Translations under genes and position numbers: made by a program
Notes under the pieces: generated by a model
Seen by the model: the letters and a program-made list of their open reading frames with translations, nothing else
What the model was told of the DNA's origin: nothing
Databases searched by the model: none
Shown here: positions 45,521 through 53,794 of the stretch, one piece after another
Layout of the letters: each line of letters begins with the position of its first letter
Numbering within the stretch: the first letter of the stretch is position 1
NCBI RefSeq assembly: GCF_004104075.1
Contig: NZ_QOVK01000001.1
Coordinates: 558,001 to 622,000 of the forward strand
Length of the DNA: 64,000 nt
Source of the DNA: Leeuwenhoekiella polynyae
Lineage (GTDB): Bacteria; Bacteroidota; Bacteroidia; Flavobacteriales; Flavobacteriaceae
Direction of reading: 5' to 3'

Positions 45521-45536
45521 TTTCGCGAAAGCGAAA
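45521..45536. repeat. 16-bp palindromic repeat, copy 2 (abuts fbaA stop)
   Basis: TTTCGCGAAAGCGAAA is identical to 18140-18155. It sits exactly between the stop codon of fbaA and its terminator. Confidence 0.6.
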
Positions 45537-46604
45537 TTACAAAGTATTTACGTTATTTAAATCTTCAAATGCTTTTTCTAAACGAGCAATGAAAGATTCT
45601 TCTCCTTTACGCAACCAAACACGAGGGTCATAATATTTTTTATTAGGGCTGTCTGCACCTGAAGGGTTACCTATCTGAGCTTGAAGATAATCTGCATTAG
45701 CGTCAAAATATTTACGAATACCTTCAGTAAATGCCCATTGTAAATCTGTATCAATATTCATTTTAATCACACCGTAGCTAATACCTTCACGTATTTCTTC
45801 TACAGTAGAACCACTTCCTCCGTGAAATACAAAGTCAATATGGTTTTCTTCTACACCATATTTTTCAGTGATATATTCTTGAGAATTCTTAAGAATTTTA
45901 GGAGTTAATTTTACGTTACCAGGCTTGTAAACCCCGTGAACGTTACCAAAAGCAGCAGCAATAGTAAACTGATCACTTACTTTGCTTAGTTCTTCATAGG
46001 CATAAGCAACTTCCTCTGGCTGTGTGTAAAGTTTAGAAACATCAACATCAGAGTTGTCTACACCATCTTCTTCACCACCAGTGATCCCTAATTCAATTTC
46101 AAGAGTCATTTCCATTTTGCTCATACGCTCAAGGTATTTTTTGCAAAGTTCAATGTTCTCTTCAATAGGCTCTTCACTCAAGTCGATCATATGTGAGCTA
46201 AAAAGTGAGTGACCGTGTTCTTTATAATACTCTTCTGAAGCATCAAGAAGTCCGTCAATCCAAGGCAATAGTTTTTTAGCACAATGGTCTGTATGTAAAA
46301 TTACAGTTGCACCGTAACGTTTTGCAAGCTCATGAACGTGTTTTGCTCCTGCGATACCACCAGCAATTGCAGCTTGTTGGTTTTCGTTAGAATAGCCTTT
46401 ACCAGCGTTGAACTGAGCACCACCGTTAGAGAACTGAAGAATAACCGGAGCTTTAAGTTTTGCAGCAGTTTCTAAAACACCATTAATCGTGTTAGAACCT
46501 ATTACGTTTACTGCTGGCAAAGCATAACCGTTTTCTTTAGCGTGTTTAAAAATTGCTTGAACTTCTTTTCCGGTCGCAACTCCCGGTTTGATACTATGAC
46601 TCAT
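45537..46604 (-). CDS. fbaA: Fructose-bisphosphate aldolase class II
   Basis: Zinc-dependent cleavage of fructose-1,6-bisphosphate in glycolysis and the reverse reaction in gluconeogenesis. The 355 residues show zinc ligands in ILHTDHCAKK and in FVFHGGSGST, and the catalytic/phosphate stretches AAAFGNVHGVYKPGNV and GVIKMNIDTDLQWAFT. Length fits the class IIA type. It is monocistronic with its own terminator and works in the same pathway as fbp at 18.8 kb. Confidence 0.96.
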   Translation of the reverse strand: MSHSIKPGVATGKEVQAIFKHAKENGYALPAVNVIGSNTINGVLETAAKLKAPVILQFSNGGAQFNAGKGYSNENQQAAIAGGIAGAKHVHELAKRYGATVILHTDHCAKKLLPWIDGLLDASEEYYKEHGHSLFSSHMIDLSEEPIEENIELCKKYLERMSKMEMTLEIELGITGGEEDGVDNSDVDVSKLYTQPEEVAYAYEELSKVSDQFTIAAAFGNVHGVYKPGNVKLTPKILKNSQEYITEKYGVEENHIDFVFHGGSGSTVEEIREGISYGVIKMNIDTDLQWAFTEGIRKYFDANADYLQAQIGNPSGADSPNKKYYDPRVWLRKGEESFIARLEKAFEDLNNVNTL

Positions 46605-46673
46605 TATTTGTTTGTTTACTTAGTTAGAGGGCATAAAATTAATAAATAATTAGGGTTTGACCTCTTAATTCTA

Positions 46674-49268
46674 TTAGAAAGGATAGTTAATACCCACATT
46701 GTAGACTGCGTTTGCAAAGTTTGTATTCTTAAACCAGCGTTCACCTTCTGCTAAAGCAGGGTCGTATGTTTTAAAACCTAAATCAAAACGCAAAACAAAA
46801 AAGCTGAAATCATAGCGTAAACCGAAGCCAGTACCGACTGCAATATCTTCAAGACTGCTTATACCGGTAAAGGTCGCTTGTGGATCATCTACATTATCTA
46901 GTGCATTCCAAATATTACCCACATCTGCGAAAATAGCACCTTTTAAATCACCTAAAAATGTAAAGCGTTGCTCTATATTAAAAGCAAGTTTCATATTTGC
47001 TTCATTAAAATCGTTAGGACTGTTAGTGCTTCCGGGGCCCAATCGATATGCTTGCCAAGCTCTATTATCATTAGACCCCCCGCCGAAAAAACTTCTTATG
47101 AATGGAATGCTATTTGAATTTCCGTACGGGATTGCAATACCGCCATAGGCTCTAAAAGCTAAAATGTTATCCTTACCAAAATCCCAGTGCTTGATAAAAT
47201 CAAGTTCGGTTTTAACATACTGAGAGAATTTAACACCTAAAACTCTAGATGATCCATCATCATTTTTCTCAAGACCAATCAAGTCGCTTATTCCACTCAG
47301 CGTGTTACCTGCGAGCTCTAACTTAGCCCTAAAGCTGGTGAACTCATCATCAAATAGATTCTTACGCGTATTCTTAAAATAGGTAAAACTTGTCGCTAAT
47401 ATAAGGTTGTCTTCTGTTAGACGCTGGCGACGTTCTTCAATATTTACCACATCACTAAACTCTGAATTTGTGAGTGTAATTGTACTATTTTGAACGGCAT
47501 TTATAAAAGCTAAAGATCCATCTGGTATAGAAAGATTTCCGTTCTCGTTGAGAAAGCTGGTAACTTGGCTTGGATAATTTAAAGCTATATTATTAAGCTC
47601 TTCATAAGAGTTCTCATAAACATTAAAGTAGTTAGAGACATTGAGGTTACGCACATATTGAATATCAAAGAGGTCAAAACGGTAATTCAAATTTTCTGAA
47701 GGCGTCCATTTATAATTTATGCCACCGGTAATGTTTTGCTTGTCTAAACCTATATTTTGCTGAATACCTATACCGGTTGTAAAACTGGTAGATGGTGACA
47801 TTTCTGGAGCGATAAAATTGGTGCGAATAGGGAAGAAGATCCTTGGTATGGTAAGACTTACATCAGCGCCAATTTCAGTAATGTCAAAAAGCTCAGGACT
47901 GTTACTCCCTGCTGCCGTTCTGGAGTCTCCTATACTTGCTCTACCTGAAATCTGTAAGGTTTCCATCCCGCCAAAAACATTACGTATTCTTAAAGAACCA
48001 CCGCCTGCGATACCAAAACGTTGAATATTTGAGGTAGAAACATCAAAATCTGCTCTAAGATTAAACTTAGGCAAGGGGGTAAGCATAATATTTGCAATAA
48101 GGTCTGTCCCTTCTGGATCATCAGGATCTTCAGAAAACCGCAAATCTGGATATCTAAATGTTCCTAACTGACTAAGGCGTATTAAGGTCTGGTTACGCGA
48201 CTCATCACTATAGGTATCGCCGGGTTCTATAAAAACGGCATCGGTAAGGTATTTAGGCTTGTACCTTATTTTATCATAAGCGTAGAGATGGTGATCATTC
48301 AGTTCAATACTGTCTGAATATTCAGTATCTCTCAATGCATAACCATAATCTGTCGTGATATTAACCTTACTTATTTTATGCACTTTTAAAGGAAGCTCAT
48401 AAATAGAATCGCGAGCGCGAATTTCGCGGTTTCGTATATTCAATTCAAGATTTACTTTATGATTTGTGTTTACAGAGTCTCCCACAAAACTGATGAGTTC
48501 CTGATCAAAATGAAACAAGCCGTTATTCCGCATTAAATCTGTGATACGGCTGGTTTCTGCATTAATATCTAACAATTTATATTGTGAACCTTGTTTGATA
48601 TACGAAGCGTTTTTATGCTTTTCATAAATAGAATCTGCAGCCGGAGATTTTATAAAGGTTTTTAAAGAATCTATAATGTAAGGTTTGCCGGTTGCTACTT
48701 CATAAATAACCTGACCGCGTTTTTCTAAACTATCTTTTTGTATTGAATAAGTAGTTTTAGCATTAAACCATCCTTTGCTATTGTAATACTCTGTAAGACG
48801 ATTAGCAGAACGCCCGCTGTAATTATCAGAAATGATAGTGGGTTCTTCTCCAAAATTTTTCAGAACATCGTTAAAATCTAATTTAAATTCAATGTATTTA
48901 TCCAGCTGTTTACGTGAAAGAATCGCAGACCAGAATTTTAACGTACGTTGATCGTTGTCATTCAGTTTTGCTTGTAAAATAGAGTCTAGATCGGTACGTG
49001 CCCAGTTATAGATATAAAGTCTTAGTGGAGAACCCAGTAACGGTAATTTAGTGTTGGGCTGCTGGTAGGGGATATTATTGATGTTGTAAGCATCGTTCTC
49101 CTCACCATTAACCAAAATGGTATTTTTGGTAAGTAATAGCTTTCCGTCGGGAACGCGCTTGACAGCATCACATCCTGCCAGTATAAGTAGCAGTATGATA
49201 ATAAATCCTATTTTTGCGGAAAGTTGTTGCAAGGGCTTCTTTATAAAAATAACTTCAAAAATACACAT
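46674..49268 (-). CDS. tamL: TamL: TamA/BamA-family outer membrane lipoprotein
   Basis: An 864-residue Omp85 protein. Unlike proteobacterial TamA it starts with a lipoprotein signal (GFIIILLLILAGC, Cys33), the feature of the Bacteroidota form TamL. POTRA-type repeats occupy about residues 40-400, then a 16-strand barrel with the conserved loop-6 region (SIPFIRSFFGGGSNDNRAW is near 695-715) and GLRYDFSFFVLRFDLGFK near the end. It should insert outer membrane proteins together with a TamB-like partner that is not in the window. The start codon is only 5 bp from that of the divergent methyltransferase, so their promoters must lie inside each other's coding regions or be shifted; a later start is possible. 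Confidence 0.88.
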   Translation of the reverse strand: MCIFEVIFIKKPLQQLSAKIGFIIILLLILAGCDAVKRVPDGKLLLTKNTILVNGEENDAYNINNIPYQQPNTKLPLLGSPLRLYIYNWARTDLDSILQAKLNDNDQRTLKFWSAILSRKQLDKYIEFKLDFNDVLKNFGEEPTIISDNYSGRSANRLTEYYNSKGWFNAKTTYSIQKDSLEKRGQVIYEVATGKPYIIDSLKTFIKSPAADSIYEKHKNASYIKQGSQYKLLDINAETSRITDLMRNNGLFHFDQELISFVGDSVNTNHKVNLELNIRNREIRARDSIYELPLKVHKISKVNITTDYGYALRDTEYSDSIELNDHHLYAYDKIRYKPKYLTDAVFIEPGDTYSDESRNQTLIRLSQLGTFRYPDLRFSEDPDDPEGTDLIANIMLTPLPKFNLRADFDVSTSNIQRFGIAGGGSLRIRNVFGGMETLQISGRASIGDSRTAAGSNSPELFDITEIGADVSLTIPRIFFPIRTNFIAPEMSPSTSFTTGIGIQQNIGLDKQNITGGINYKWTPSENLNYRFDLFDIQYVRNLNVSNYFNVYENSYEELNNIALNYPSQVTSFLNENGNLSIPDGSLAFINAVQNSTITLTNSEFSDVVNIEERRQRLTEDNLILATSFTYFKNTRKNLFDDEFTSFRAKLELAGNTLSGISDLIGLEKNDDGSSRVLGVKFSQYVKTELDFIKHWDFGKDNILAFRAYGGIAIPYGNSNSIPFIRSFFGGGSNDNRAWQAYRLGPGSTNSPNDFNEANMKLAFNIEQRFTFLGDLKGAIFADVGNIWNALDNVDDPQATFTGISSLEDIAVGTGFGLRYDFSFFVLRFDLGFKTYDPALAEGERWFKNTNFANAVYNVGINYPF

Positions 49269-49273
49269 TAGCC

Positions 49274-49987
49274 GTGGTTAGCAAAAGCCAAATAAAATTA
49301 ATAACGAGTCTGGCTCAAAAAAAGTACCGACAACAACATGGTCTATTTGTTGTTGAAGGTTTAAAAGGTATTTCTGAATTTTTGGAATCCAACTTTAACT
49401 TGCAAAGTCTCTTTGCGCTTGAGGGGTGTTTTAAGGATGAAAGGCCCACTGAAGTTACTGCTGCAGAGCTAAAAAAAATAAGTTTTCTCAAGACGCCTCA
49501 AAAGGCTTTGGCTCTATTTGAAATTCCCGAAGATCTAAATAAAGTAGAAGCGGGATTTCAGCTGGTTTTGGATGATGTACGTGATCCCGGCAATCTGGGA
49601 ACCTTAATTCGTTTGTGCGATTGGTACGGTATTAAAAATCTTATATGTTCTAAAGAGACGGTAGATTGTTTTAATCCTAAAGTTGTTCAGGCAACAATGG
49701 GTTCGCTTACTAGAGTTAATCTGATTTATACTGATTTATCTCATCATTTGGCAGCACAAGACCTGCCGGTTTATGCCGCATTTATGGATGGAAAATCTGT
49801 CTATAAAGAAGGGCTTCCGCAAGATGCAATCTTAATTTTGGGCAACGAAGCAAATGGGATTTCTGATGTGGTTGCTGAAAATATTCAGCATAAAATAAGT
49901 ATACCTCAGTTTGGACAAAGCACTACAGAAAGTCTAAATGTTGCAGTCGCCGGGGCAATACTTGTAAGTGAGTTTAAACGTAATTAA
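49274..49987 (+). CDS. SpoU/TrmH-family RNA 2'-O-methyltransferase
   Basis: A 237-residue SAM-dependent methyltransferase of the knotted SPOUT class, acting on rRNA or tRNA ribose. An N-terminal substrate-binding domain (KKYRQQHGLFVVEGLKGI) is followed by the three SpoU motifs: LDDVRDPGNLGTLIRLCDW (motif 1), LILGNEANGIS (motif 2) and SIPQFGQSTTESLNVAVAGAI (motif 3, split about 210-230). The start is GTG at 49274, which gives the usual MVSKSQIKLI beginning. The target base cannot be predicted. Confidence 0.9.
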   Translation: MVSKSQIKLITSLAQKKYRQQHGLFVVEGLKGISEFLESNFNLQSLFALEGCFKDERPTEVTAAELKKISFLKTPQKALALFEIPEDLNKVEAGFQLVLDDVRDPGNLGTLIRLCDWYGIKNLICSKETVDCFNPKVVQATMGSLTRVNLIYTDLSHHLAAQDLPVYAAFMDGKSVYKEGLPQDAILILGNEANGISDVVAENIQHKISIPQFGQSTTESLNVAVAGAILVSEFKRN

Positions 49988-50039
49988 TATTTACTTGATA
50001 ATCGAGATTTAAATGCTCTAAGGCTTGTCTCAATGTTGT

Positions 50040-50789
50040 TTACTTCAAAGCACAAATACGTAAGCGCTTATAGTCTGCGTAGTAAAATCCATCTTTATAT
50101 AAACTTTCGTGAACACGCTGTTGTGTGATTTTTCGTATTTCAGCTGCATCGTTTTCCGGGATGTCTGTAAAATACTTTCCGGCAAACATTTTTAGCCAAT
50201 CAATTATTCCGGTTTCAGGATCTTTCAGTTTTGTTGGGCGTTCATATAAATGCGCAAAAGTAACTTGAAAACCACGCTGTTCTAGAAAGTGGCAGTATGT
50301 TCCTAATTTTGGAAAGTACCAATTGATGGTGCGAGATTGTTTGAGATATCCCTTTTCTTTAAGAACAGCACTCAAAGCGGATATTATCGTTTCAATATTA
50401 CCGTTTCCACCCATTTCAAGAAGTAATCTTCCGTCTGGTTTTAAATTACTATACATGGCAGAAATAGCAGCTTCAGGATTTAAAATCCAGTGTAGTGTAG
50501 CATTGCTGAAAATAGCATCATACTGTTCAGAGTCTATAAAGCTCTCGCCACGCGCCTCAATAAATTTGATTTTGCTGAATTTATCTTGTGCAGCCTTAAT
50601 CATCTCAACTGAAGCATCAATACCTACTAGATCAGCACCGCTTTCAGCAATTTCTGCTGTAAGCTCACCGGTACCACAGCCTAAATCAAGAATGCGTTCG
50701 CCGTTTTTAGGGTTCAACATACTGATGAGGTCTTTTCCGTAATCAAAGACAAACCCGTGCTTTTCTCTGTATAAATCTGCTTCCCACAT
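50040..50789 (-). CDS. Class I SAM-dependent methyltransferase, trans-aconitate methyltransferase-like
   Basis: A 249-residue methyltransferase. The SAM site is ILDLGCGTGELTAEIAESGADLVGIDAS (split about residues 34-61), with the later FSNATLHWI and LKPDGRLLLEMGG motifs. The pattern (SNATLHWILNPE) is close to trans-aconitate 2-methyltransferase (Tam), but the substrate is not certain. Its start overlaps the porT stop by one base, so it is co-translated with porT. Confidence 0.8.
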   Translation of the reverse strand: MWEADLYREKHGFVFDYGKDLISMLNPKNGERILDLGCGTGELTAEIAESGADLVGIDASVEMIKAAQDKFSKIKFIEARGESFIDSEQYDAIFSNATLHWILNPEAAISAMYSNLKPDGRLLLEMGGNGNIETIISALSAVLKEKGYLKQSRTINWYFPKLGTYCHFLEQRGFQVTFAHLYERPTKLKDPETGIIDWLKMFAGKYFTDIPENDAAEIRKITQQRVHESLYKDGFYYADYKRLRICALK

Positions 50790-51490
50790 TATTGAAAGGT
50801 AAAGTTTAAGAATATTCCGCGTGACTGCATAACTTCTATATTTGAAGTATATAAGCTATTAGGATTTTCATCTCTAACTAGCTCATCACTAAGTGCAAAG
50901 ACACTGCGTATACTTGGTGAAAATTTAAAATAAGGTAAATAAAAATCGATGCCAAAGCCCACCTCATAATAGTAGGTGTTGTTTGTCATTCTAAATTGTC
51001 CTGCGCTGTTGTCATCAGGATTCTTTTCATTACTAGATAAGTTGTATGACCAACTAAAACCACCCTCTACAAAAGGTCTGAAGTTGTTAAGCCTTTTAGT
51101 TGAAAACTTCAATAGTAAAGGAATATGAATATAGGTCGAATTTAATTCGCGCATTTTGTCATTATCCTCTCCGGGAATGTCTAAATAAAATAAAGTACGG
51201 GCATTGTAAACCAGACCCGGCATCAGGCGTAAATCTAGATAATCATTGATACGCTTGTTGCCCAATAAACCTACATTGAAGCCATAATTTTGTTCTACAA
51301 AAATGTCTGGGCGATTTTCTTTATAATCAAAATTGAAATCATATCTGTTTATCCCAAAGTAGTATCCCCAGCTCCAAGGTTTTTTGTCAAAGTTCTCATC
51401 GTTGAGAATTCGCTCGCGGGTTAAAAATTGAGCATTAGTTGTAGAAAAGAGCCCAATAGTCAGGAATAAAAAGATAAAAATGATACGCAT
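50789..51490 (-). CDS. porT: PorT-family type IX secretion / gliding outer membrane protein
   Basis: A 233-residue beta-barrel protein needed for T9SS function in Flavobacterium and Porphyromonas. The ATG at 51490 is chosen because it gives a clean signal peptide (MRIIFIFLFLTIGLFSTTNAQ); the frame is open further upstream to 51553 but that part overlaps ubiE. PorT-like stretches are WSWGYYFGINRYDFNFDY and PGLVYNARTLFYLDIPG. The ubiE-porT gene pair, here 4 bp apart, is typical of Flavobacteriaceae. It provides core secretion machinery for the adhesin at 21.9 kb. Confidence 0.88.
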   Translation of the reverse strand: MRIIFIFLFLTIGLFSTTNAQFLTRERILNDENFDKKPWSWGYYFGINRYDFNFDYKENRPDIFVEQNYGFNVGLLGNKRINDYLDLRLMPGLVYNARTLFYLDIPGEDNDKMRELNSTYIHIPLLLKFSTKRLNNFRPFVEGGFSWSYNLSSNEKNPDDNSAGQFRMTNNTYYYEVGFGIDFYLPYFKFSPSIRSVFALSDELVRDENPNSLYTSNIEVMQSRGIFLNFTFQ

Positions 51491-51494
51491 AGAA

Positions 51495-52223
51495 TTACTT
51501 TGATGCCGAATATATGGTAGCGACCCCCATAGTTTGTGGATGGTCTTTAACATGAGTAAACCCTATTTTGCGTAAAATATTGTTGAGTTTTTCGCCATAA
51601 GGAAAAACCGAAGCACTTTCACTCAAGTAAGCATAAGCTTCTCGATCTTTCGAAAAGGCACGACCTATAAGAGGGAGTAAGGTTTTAGTATAAATACCAT
51701 AACCTTGTTTAAATGGAGTCTTTGTAGGAACTGAAGTTTCTAAAATAACAAAAATCCCTCCCGGTTTTAAAACTCTTAGAATTTCGGCAAGACCTTTTTC
51801 TAAAGTTTCAAAATTACGAATACCAAAGGCTACGGTTATCGCGTCAAAATAGTTGTCTTCAAAGGGTAAATTTTCAGAATCTCCCTGAACCATTTCTATA
51901 GTTTGATCCAGATTTTTAGCGCTGATCTTTTCTTTACCTACGTTGAGCATTCCTGCAGAAATGTCAAGTCCGATTATTTTTTCGGCTTTAGTTTCAGCAA
52001 GATTTATAGCAAGATCACCCGTGCCTGTAGCCACATCAAGAATGCGTTGAGGTTGGGTAGCGGCTACCATCTTCACTACTTTTTTACGCCATTTTATATC
52101 TATGCCAAAAGAGATTACCCGGTTAAGCCCATCATACTCACCAGAAATAGTATCAAACATTTGCTCTACCTGTTCCCGTTTTGATCTATCAGAATTTTTA
52201 TAGGGGTTCACGCTGCCGCTCAT
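51495..52223 (-). CDS. ubiE: Demethylmenaquinone methyltransferase
   Basis: Methylates demethylmenaquinone to menaquinone, the respiratory quinone of this phylum, so it supplies the acceptor for the NDH-2 at 20.1 kb. The 242 residues show MFDTISGEYDGLNRVISFGID near the start (split about 23-44), the SAM site LDVATGTGDLAINLA, the UbiE signature FGIRNFETLEKGLAEILRVLKPGG (split about 145-170) and a C-terminal MGVATIYSASK. First gene of the ubiE-porT-methyltransferase operon. Confidence 0.94.
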   Translation of the reverse strand: MSGSVNPYKNSDRSKREQVEQMFDTISGEYDGLNRVISFGIDIKWRKKVVKMVAATQPQRILDVATGTGDLAINLAETKAEKIIGLDISAGMLNVGKEKISAKNLDQTIEMVQGDSENLPFEDNYFDAITVAFGIRNFETLEKGLAEILRVLKPGGIFVILETSVPTKTPFKQGYGIYTKTLLPLIGRAFSKDREAYAYLSESASVFPYGEKLNNILRKIGFTHVKDHPQTMGVATIYSASK

Positions 52224-52318
52224 AACTTATTTTTAATGGCAAATATAGTATTTGTAAATCTGTTAGCGCTTTTATTTTAGAAGGCTGTTATATTTAAAGT
52301 TATCTCTATTAAATCTAG

Positions 52319-52326
52319 TATCTTTG
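52319..52326 (+). promoter_or_regulatory. trkA promoter -7 element
   Basis: TATCTTTG fits TAnnTTTG exactly, 115 bp before the trkA start. No -33 TTG is evident. The implied leader is about 110 nt. Confidence 0.5.
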
Positions 52327-52328
52327 CA

Positions 52329-52371
52329 AGGTTTTACTCACCAATTGGGTAGTGAACTTGAGGAAAAACCT
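52329..52371 (+). promoter_or_regulatory. Possible structured leader of trkA-trkH
   Basis: AGGTTTT (52329-52335) pairs with AAAACCT (52365-52371), enclosing a smaller helix made from TCAC/GTGA with CCAATTGG inside. An alternative CAAG/CTTG pairing (52327-52330 with 52357-52360) would compete. It begins about where transcription should start. It matches no riboswitch that I recognise. Confidence 0.35.
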
Positions 52372-52440
52372 CTTAGATATATTGTTGTCATATTGCTACT
52401 TAGTAGACTTGCTTCTGAGTAGATTACTTCAAACTCAACT

Positions 52441-53790
52441 ATGAAGATTGTTATTGCAGGTGCCGGTGAAGTAGGTTTTCATTTGGCTAAATTACTGTCT
52501 TTTGAATCTCAAGACATCACGCTTATTGATGTAGATAAAGATAGGATTGCTTATGCAGATACGCATCTTGATATCCGTACAATACGAGGAGACACTACAT
52601 CAATAGCTGTTCTTAAAGAGGCTCGTATAGATAGTACAGACTTGATTATTGCTGTTACAGCTAGCGAAACGACAAATATTACCGTTTGTGTACTCGCCAA
52701 ACAAATGGGCGCAAAGCGTACTATTGCTCGTATTTCTAATACTGAATTTATAGCAAATCAAGAGGTAGCCGGGTTTAAGAAATTTGGTATAGATGAATTG
52801 ATATCTCCCGAAAGTTTAGCCGCTTCAGAAATAGAGTTATTGCTTAATCAATCTGCATTTAACGACAGTTATGAGTTTGAGAACGGAGCTTTGACTATGG
52901 TGGGGACTTCATTAAGTCGTACTGCTTCTTTTGTGGGGAAAAGTGTAAAAGAAGCCGCGCGTATCTTCCCGAGTTTGCATTTTATGCCTATCGCGATACA
53001 ACGAGAAGGAACGCAATATACTTTGATACCTCGTGGAGATACGATCTTTAAAGAAGGAGATCAGGTTTATTTTATGACGGTTAAAGGTGGGGTAGAAGAA
53101 CTTTACAAGTTGACCGGTAAGGCAAAGCAGCAGATTAAGAATGTGATGATTTTAGGCGGAAGTAAAATAGGTTATAAAACCGCCCGTGATTTGTGTTCGC
53201 ATAATTTTAATGTGAAGTTGGTAGAGAAAGACAGTGATAAAGCATTTGATCTCGCCGAAAAACTGCCTAAAACTTTGGTGATTAACGGTGACGGAAGAAA
53301 CGTAGAATTGCTAGAGGAAGAGAATATTTATGATATGGACGCTTTTATTGCTGTAACCGGCAATAGCGAAACCAACATTATGTCTTGCCTTGTTGCAAAG
53401 TCTAAGAGTGTTAAGAAGACAATTGCCTTAGTTGAAAATATGGATTATTTTCAGCTATCGCACAGTATCGGTATAGATACGTTGATTAATAAAAAATTAC
53501 TAGCGGCGAATAATATCTTCAGATATATTAGAAAAGGAGATGTAGTAGCAATGACTAAGCTCAACAATATGAATGCAGAATTGCTAGAGTTTATCGCTAA
53601 ACCTAATTCTAAAGTTATAGGTAAACGCATAAAAGATCTTGACTTTCCGAGGTCTGCTACTATAGGTGGTATTGTGCGAGACGGAGAAGGAATTATTGCT
53701 TTAGGAGAAAATAAAATTCAGGTAGGTGATCGCATTGTTGTATGTTGCCTGCTGCGCTCTATAAATAAAGTAGAACGTATGTTTATATAA
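52441..53790 (+). CDS. trkA: Trk potassium uptake system regulatory subunit
   Basis: A cytoplasmic NAD-binding gating subunit of the Trk K+ channel. The 449 residues hold two RCK units: the first NAD site is IVIAGAGEVGFHLAKLL (residues 3-19), the second is VMILGGSKIGYKTARDL near 235-251; each is followed by a TrkA-C domain (about 145-220 and 370-449). It is coupled to trkH 4 bp downstream. Confidence 0.94.
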   Translation: MKIVIAGAGEVGFHLAKLLSFESQDITLIDVDKDRIAYADTHLDIRTIRGDTTSIAVLKEARIDSTDLIIAVTASETTNITVCVLAKQMGAKRTIARISNTEFIANQEVAGFKKFGIDELISPESLAASEIELLLNQSAFNDSYEFENGALTMVGTSLSRTASFVGKSVKEAARIFPSLHFMPIAIQREGTQYTLIPRGDTIFKEGDQVYFMTVKGGVEELYKLTGKAKQQIKNVMILGGSKIGYKTARDLCSHNFNVKLVEKDSDKAFDLAEKLPKTLVINGDGRNVELLEEENIYDMDAFIAVTGNSETNIMSCLVAKSKSVKKTIALVENMDYFQLSHSIGIDTLINKKLLAANNIFRYIRKGDVVAMTKLNNMNAELLEFIAKPNSKVIGKRIKDLDFPRSATIGGIVRDGEGIIALGENKIQVGDRIVVCCLLRSINKVERMFI

Positions 53791-53794
53791 CTAC

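Noticed and set aside
52329-52371. trkA leader as a cyclic di-AMP (ydaO-type) riboswitch
   Set aside because: None of the conserved G-rich blocks of that class is present and the element is much too short.
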